From the NCBI GenBank assembly GCA_030641535.1, contig DAOWHG010000038.1:1-8499 (forward strand): 8,499 nt of DNA, read 5' to 3'. This document shows positions 5,914 through 8,499 of the stretch, one piece after another; positions within the stretch are counted from its first letter, which is position 1; every line of letters starts with the position of its first letter. The translations under genes and the position numbers were made by a program. The notes under the pieces were generated by a model. It was not told the DNA's origin, did no database searches, and saw only the letters and a program-made list of their open reading frames with translations. Origin of the DNA: Mycoplasmatota bacterium. GTDB lineage: Bacteria > Bacillota_I > Bacilli_A > Izemoplasmatales > Izemoplasmataceae.

Positions 5914-6390
5914 ATGAAAATATCAATTATTACCGTAGGAAAATTAAAAGAAAAATACCTTGTAGAAGGTATTAAAGAATATACAAAAAGATTATCTAAA
6001 TATACAAAACTTGAAATTATTGAAGTTGCAGATGAACATGCACCTGAGAACCTATCTTATAAAGACAAAGAAAAAATCAAAGATATTGAAGGAAAAAAAA
6101 TACTGTCTAGACTTAAAGACAGTTATGTTATTGCATTAGTTATAGATGGTATGCAGTTATCTAGTGTAGAACTTGCTAATAAGATAGAAGAAATTAAAAC
6201 CTATCATTCTTCTAATATTACTTTTCTAATTGGAGGATCATTAGGTCTCTCAGATGAAATGATAAAAAAATCTGACTACAAGTTATCATTTTCTAAGATG
6301 ACTTTTCCACACCAATTAATGAGATTGATTGTACTAGAACAAATATATCGTTCATTTAGAATAAATAACAACGAGCCGTACCATAAATAA
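5914..6390 (+). CDS. rlmH: RlmH, 23S rRNA pseudouridine-1915 N3-methyltransferase
   Basis: This is a SPOUT-class methyltransferase that uses S-adenosylmethionine to methylate pseudouridine 1915 in helix 69 of 23S rRNA on assembled 70S ribosomes. It is complete at 158 residues (family about 155-160). The start MKISIITVGKLKEKY is typical. The cofactor-binding segment is FLIGGSLGLS (104-113), and the knotted C-terminus carries LSFSKMTFPHQLMRLIVLEQIYR (124-146) and ends in the near-invariant NNNEPYHK. GAGGTGG at 5903-5909 gives a good ribosome binding site. It is alone in its transcription unit. In staphylococci the 3' end of this gene is the SCC integration site, which matters for the accessory genes downstream, but I see no second copy of the 3' end here. 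Confidence 0.97.
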   Translation: MKISIITVGKLKEKYLVEGIKEYTKRLSKYTKLEIIEVADEHAPENLSYKDKEKIKDIEGKKILSRLKDSYVIALVIDGMQLSSVELANKIEEIKTYHSSNITFLIGGSLGLSDEMIKKSDYKLSFSKMTFPHQLMRLIVLEQIYRSFRINNNEPYHK

Positions 6391-6401
6391 TTTTAAGACA
6401 T

Positions 6402-6519
6402 GATATGTAGGTCTGAACAAAGCCATTCAATATTGGTTAGAATGTGATACGAAAGACATGAAATTCATACTTATTCTATGTTGGGTCACTGGTTCTATCC
6501 GACTATTCTCCACCATATC
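6402..6519 (+). ncRNA. Possible structured RNA or degenerate tRNA-like element downstream of rlmH
   Basis: This segment is richer in G and C than its surroundings and sits between the rlmH stop and a strong terminator. Its 3' end follows tRNA layout exactly: ACTGG (6488-6492), the T-loop-like TTCTATC, CGACT, then ATTCTCC, a discriminator A and CCA (6513-6515). A D-arm-like hairpin is CATTC (6424-6428) with GAATG (6440-6444), with GG in its 11-base loop. GATATG (6402-6407) can pair with CATATC (6514-6519), and 6456-6464 with 6473-6481. Against a working tRNA: two of five T-stem pairs fail, no GGAGAAT acceptor strand lies at the right place, and the middle is about 20 bases too long. It could be a decayed tRNA, a separate small RNA or the rlmH 3' end. 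Confidence 0.3.
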
Positions 6520-6528
6520 TACACGTTT

Positions 6529-6577
6529 CCCGAGAATTTAGTAGTTTCTTTAACTACTTAGATATTCTCGGGTTTTT
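6529..6577 (+). terminator. Strong two-part Rho-independent terminator
   Basis: CCCGAGAAT (6529-6537) pairs perfectly with ATTCTCGGG (6564-6572). Inside it AGTAGTT (6540-6546) pairs with AACTACT (6552-6558) around a 5-base loop. Five T follow (6573-6577). It ends transcription from rlmH and from any RNA gene at 6402-6519. Confidence 0.9.
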
Positions 6578-6772
6578 ATATGCAATAAAGCATGAAAAAA
6601 GGGCTCAAAAAGGCCATTATTTGAATACACAAAAAACATGTTGTTTCAGGGGTCTTTTTCGCATTTCGGAAACTGGGTCTTGTATATAAAATGCAATTTT
6701 ACTACTTATAATCTCATTTTAATAAAAGAATTATATTCGGTATTTTTGGTGTATTTTGTGTAACCTAATAAG
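6578..6772. other. AT-rich spacer without a recognisable gene; possible mobile-element remnant
   Basis: No coding region with a start and ribosome binding site is visible on either strand. AATACACAAAAAA (6624-6636) and TTTTTGGTGTATT (6743-6755) form an imperfect inverted repeat (12 of 13) about 106 bases apart, and GCATTT (6661-6666) / AAATGC (6689-6694) form a shorter one inside. On the minus strand about 34 codons without a start run to a stop near 6618. The layout resembles the end of an old insertion sequence or a small non-coding element, but no transposase motif is visible. Confidence 0.3.
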
Positions 6773-6805
6773 AAAACCTACCAGTTTATTGGTAGGTTTT
6801 TAGCT
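6773..6805. terminator. Bidirectional Rho-independent terminator
   Basis: AAAACCTACCA (6773-6783) pairs perfectly over 11 bp with TGGTAGGTTTT (6790-6800), with loop GTTTAT. T runs follow in both readings (TTTTT on the plus strand; TTTT then CTTATT on the minus strand). It lies just beyond the stop of the minus-strand flavin-reductase-like gene and is probably that gene's terminator. Confidence 0.85.
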
Positions 6806-6821
6806 AATTAAGATTACGACA

Positions 6822-7469
6822 CTAATATAATTTTTTTGGTACTATTTTTCCAACAACAGTATTATACACTTCACCATTAATTGGGTTTCTAGGTGAGTGT
6901 ATATTGTATATATATCCATCTTCACCATATCTACCTACTAGTCGTTCGTTTAGATTTTCTTCATTCATTGCAATACTTACTACTTTTAAACATGCAACAA
7001 CATCTTTTGAATCTTCAAAATGCTCTTTCATCCAGACTACTTCACATTCTAGATTTAAAAAACATTCCTTTACTCTTGGGGAGTTCACACATATAGCATC
7101 TTCAACAGTCAATCCAGCTGAAGTGATTTCATCTACTTCATATTGATTGTGCGTAATTGTATTGCTGCATTTTTCATAAAACTCTTCAGAAAAAAGATTT
7201 ATTACACACTGATTTGTTTCGTTTAATGTTTGATAAAGATGACCAAATCTTGAAATAGATCCAATAATAGCAAAAAAATGACCGCTATCCCCCACAAATG
7301 TAGACCAAGATTGAAGACAAGCATTCGGTTTACCATTCTTCTTATATGACGTTATTAACATTATAGGACTTGGTATTGCGGTTACAAAATCCATCCATGA
7401 AAATGATTCTAGTTCTCCGGGCCATTCCTCTTTAAATTTTTCAGGTAAAGTATTCATTTCGATTTTCAT
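6822..7469 (-). CDS. Flavin reductase-like, FMN-binding split-barrel protein
   Basis: This is a 215-residue cytoplasmic protein of the flavin reductase / DIM6-NTAB type, which binds FMN in a split beta-barrel, usually as a dimer. The domain covers about residues 28-170. Landmarks are the first strand and loop AIPSPIMLITSYKKNGKPNACLQSWSTFVGD (read in two parts, 31-45 and 46-61), FFAIIGSISRFGHLYQTL (65-82), where FMN phosphate contacts are usual, and CVINLFS (88-94). The C-terminal segment, GRYGEDGYIYNIHSPRNPINGEVYNT, lies outside the core and is common in clostridial relatives. GGAGGTGA precedes the start with normal spacing. It is a single-gene unit, divergent from the toxin-antitoxin operon, and ends at the terminator 6773-6805. 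The true reaction (flavin reduction, or reduction of a bound substrate) is unknown. Confidence 0.85.
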   Translation of the reverse strand: MKIEMNTLPEKFKEEWPGELESFSWMDFVTAIPSPIMLITSYKKNGKPNACLQSWSTFVGDSGHFFAIIGSISRFGHLYQTLNETNQCVINLFSEEFYEKCSNTITHNQYEVDEITSAGLTVEDAICVNSPRVKECFLNLECEVVWMKEHFEDSKDVVACLKVVSIAMNEENLNERLVGRYGEDGYIYNIHSPRNPINGEVYNTVVGKIVPKKLY

Positions 7470-7486
7470 CTTGTCACCTCCGGTTT

Positions 7487-7497
7487 ATTATAACATA
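7487..7497 (-). promoter_or_regulatory. Extended -10 promoter for the flavin reductase-like gene
   Basis: On the minus strand TATGTTATAAT gives a consensus -10 TATAAT (complement of 7487-7492) with an upstream TATG extension; no good -35 is present at 17 bases. Transcription would start near 7480, so the leader would be very short and the start site may lie at the edge of the ribosome binding site (complement of 7474-7481). Confidence 0.5.
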
Positions 7498-7533
7498 TCA
7501 TCTTGGATTAATAGTATTGATTTGTCATAAAGT

Positions 7534-7554
7534 ACTCTTGGGCAAAGAGTTTTT
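7534..7554 (+). terminator. Short hairpin with T run, possible weak terminator or operator
   Basis: ACTCTT (7534-7539) pairs with AAGAGT (7545-7550) around GGGCA, followed by TTTT. It lies between divergent genes where no plus-strand transcript is expected, so the role is unclear; a protein-binding dyad upstream of the minus-strand promoter is the alternative. Confidence 0.25.
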
Positions 7555-7614
7555 GAACAGTGGGTTGAAATTCTGTAATATGAATATAATTCAAAATTAC
7601 TAGAACAATAAAAA

Positions 7615-7632
7615 AGGTAACATAAGTAACCT
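7615..7632. promoter_or_regulatory. Operator-like palindrome of the toxin-antitoxin operon
   Basis: AGGTAACATAAGTAACCT matches its own reverse complement at 14 of 18 positions (AGGTwACwTAwGTwACCT). It ends 7 bases before the -35 of the toxin-antitoxin promoter. MqsA-family antitoxins repress their own operon by binding a dyad with AACCT/AGGTT half-sites, which these arms resemble, so it is a good autoregulation candidate. Confidence 0.5.
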
Positions 7633-7639
7633 AAAATGC

Positions 7640-7668
7640 TTGATTTTATATTATTATTGGTTTATAAT
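7640..7668 (+). promoter_or_regulatory. Toxin-antitoxin operon promoter
   Basis: TTGATT (7640-7645), a 17-base spacer and a consensus TATAAT (7663-7668) form a good housekeeping promoter. Transcription would start near 7675, at the edge of the toxin's ribosome binding site AAAGGAGGTG (7674-7683), giving a minimal leader. Confidence 0.75.
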
Positions 7669-7687
7669 AAGACAAAGGAGGTGTTCT

Positions 7688-8008
7688 ATGAATGTCTACG
7701 AGTTCCTGAAAAAGATCAGAAGACTCATTAACAATGGAAATAAGCGGTTTGTAATGAAAAGAGATGGAAGATATTATTATGATATCTTAATTGAAGACTT
7801 TGGTATATCAGATAAAAAGGCATGGGAATATATCAAAAATCTTAACGAACACTTCCTTTGGCAAGATATGAAGCCTAATTATACAAATTCGGATGCGTTT
7901 GTATTCAAGAGAACAATAAATGGAGTGATGGCATATATAAATGTAAAGATTGAGGAAGGTAAGGATGGCGAAGAAGTAGTATGTATATCTTTTCACCGTG
8001 ACTATTAG
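7688..8008 (+). CDS. MqsR-like toxin of a type II toxin-antitoxin system
   Basis: This is a 106-residue basic protein, probably an MqsR-family ribosome-independent mRNA interferase. I start at the ATG at 7688, 4 bases after AAAGGAGGTG; the longer reading from 7640 would begin inside the promoter. Shared features with MqsR are an N-terminal helix (FLKKIRRLINNGNKRFV, 6-22), a second helix led by LIEDFGISDKKAWEYIKNLNE (34-54, like the LGL...IIGLSE stretch of E. coli MqsR), and C-terminal strands FVFKR, AYINVKI and VVCISFHRD (ending like VLIVSFKEK). Catalytic residues cannot be assigned safely without an alignment. The toxin-first order followed by a zinc-finger/HTH gene is the mqsRA arrangement. 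The similarity is from memory of the family and is distant. Confidence 0.7.
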   Translation: MNVYEFLKKIRRLINNGNKRFVMKRDGRYYYDILIEDFGISDKKAWEYIKNLNEHFLWQDMKPNYTNSDAFVFKRTINGVMAYINVKIEEGKDGEEVVCISFHRDY

Positions 8009-8030
8009 GGTAATTAGGGAGGAAATAAAA

Positions 8031-8499
8031 ATGGAAAAACATTATTGTGAAGAATGCAAGTCTATGCAAGATACAAAAATCAAAAAACTGACAAAAAAAT
8101 TCAATATTAAAAATCAAGAAATAGAAGTCCTTGCACAAATAGCAATTTGCAATACATGTGACAATGAGGTTTATGACTCTGAATTGAGCGAAAAACTTAC
8201 AGAAAATGCAATAAAGATTCACAACAAAGAATATGGTGTAACTGCTAATAAAATAAAGGAATTACAAAGATATTATTCTATATCATCTGCAACATTAGCG
8301 AAAATTATAGGTTGTGCTAAGAAGACTATGTACTCGTATGAGAAGAACACGTCTATACCATCAGATACACATATGACTATTTTGAAATTCGTTACAGATG
8401 ATTTTGAAAATTTAAAGCAAATTGCAGAAATTAACAAGGTAAAATTAACGTTGAAGGAAAAAGATAAAGTACTGAATAAAAAAGCTGAACTGGATGAAA
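8031..8499 (+). CDS. Zinc-finger/HTH antitoxin (YgiT/MqsA-type N-terminus), cut by window end
   Basis: The reading frame starts at the ATG at 8031, with AGGGAGGA at 8016-8023, 22 bases after the toxin stop, and is open for 156 codons to the last base. The N-terminal zinc ribbon has Cys6-x2-Cys9 (YCEEC) and Cys40-x2-Cys43 (ICNTC), the YgiT/MqsA type. Residues 71-122 form an XRE-like helix-turn-helix: IKELQRYYSISSATLAKIIG, then KKTMYSYEKNTSIPSDTHM. The part after 122 is charged and helical. In MqsA (131 residues) the protein would end about here, so this one is longer. Clostridial relatives with this N-terminus often continue into a SocA/Panacea (DUF4065) antitoxin domain, which I suspect but cannot see. 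It probably neutralises the toxin and represses the operon at 7615-7632. Confidence 0.8.
   Translation, partial: MEKHYCEECKSMQDTKIKKLTKKFNIKNQEIEVLAQIAICNTCDNEVYDSELSEKLTENAIKIHNKEYGVTANKIKELQRYYSISSATLAKIIGCAKKTMYSYEKNTSIPSDTHMTILKFVTDDFENLKQIAEINKVKLTLKEKDKVLNKKAELDE

Noticed and set aside
5691..5975. Plus-strand frame rich in Met and Lys
   Set aside because: It is the +1 reading of the GAT/GAA tract, crosses the terminator and runs into rlmH out of frame.
6230..6515. tmRNA, because of the TCCACCA end
   Set aside because: The 5' half would have to lie inside the intact rlmH gene, and neither a tag-peptide frame nor a tmRNA 5' end is present.
6404..6543. About 45 open codons on the plus strand after rlmH (…GLNKAIQYW…)
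   Set aside because: There is no start codon with a ribosome binding site, and the frame runs into the terminator stem. A structured RNA explains the segment better.
6680..6712. Promoter TTGTAT...TATAAT in the spacer
   Set aside because: The 21-base spacing is too long and no gene follows on that strand before the terminator at 6773.
6904..7146. Plus-strand frames opposite the flavin reductase-like gene
   Set aside because: They are antisense to a well-supported gene and have no start signals.
7808..8222. Minus-strand frames opposite the toxin-antitoxin genes
   Set aside because: They overlap both genes antisense, are rich in Phe/Cys/Ile as expected from Lys/Glu codons reversed, and lack ribosome binding sites.
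1..8499. CRISPR array or long direct repeats
   Set aside because: No regularly spaced repeats were seen; the only repetitive DNA is the in-frame acidic triplet tracts.

Overview
The window is an AT-rich (roughly 30% GC by eye), Gram-positive-type segment, probably from a low-GC Bacillota or a Mycoplasmatota relative such as the Acholeplasma/Izemoplasma side. The reasons are strong AGGAGG-type ribosome binding sites, U-tailed intrinsic terminators, TATAAT and extended -10 promoters, folate-dependent TrmFO, a lipobox lipoprotein and RlmH. TGA is used as a stop (the acetyltransferase gene) and tryptophan is TGG, so the Mycoplasma code is unlikely. The species cannot be named from the sequence.

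Layout. (1) Bases 1-2823: a tight plus-strand operon of trmFO (3' part only), xerC, a GNAT acetyltransferase and an ANT(6)-type aminoglycoside nucleotidyltransferase, closed by a terminator lying over the last stop codon. (2) Bases 2833-5865: a three-gene unit encoding an ECF-like sigma factor, a single-pass membrane protein with an extracellular domain and a polyacidic tail, and a lipoprotein that is a paralogue of that extracellular domain with two polyacidic tracts. It ends at a strong terminator. (3) Bases 5888-6577: rlmH, then about 140 bases of possibly structured RNA with tRNA-like features, then a strong terminator. (4) Bases 6578-6821: no gene; an imperfect inverted repeat and a bidirectional terminator. 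(5) Bases 6822-7469, minus strand: a flavin-reductase-like FMN-binding protein. (6) Bases 7615-8499: a toxin-antitoxin pair with an MqsR-like toxin first, then a zinc-finger/HTH antitoxin cut by the window end, preceded by a canonical promoter and an operator-like palindrome.

The most interesting part is region 2. The sigma gene overlaps the membrane-protein gene by 8 bp, the usual arrangement for a sigma factor and its membrane regulator, but the cytoplasmic part of the regulator lacks the zinc anti-sigma motif. The two exported proteins are tandem paralogues with different membrane anchors. The regions upstream of the sigma gene and of the lipoprotein gene share the bipartite sequence GGAGAA-N16-TGTATATATTA with identical spacing, a good candidate for the sigma factor's own promoter. 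An inverted repeat covers the sigma gene's ribosome binding site and encloses a second promoter. I read this as a probable cell-surface signalling system; its signal is unknown, and a cationic or metal ligand for the acidic tracts is only a guess.
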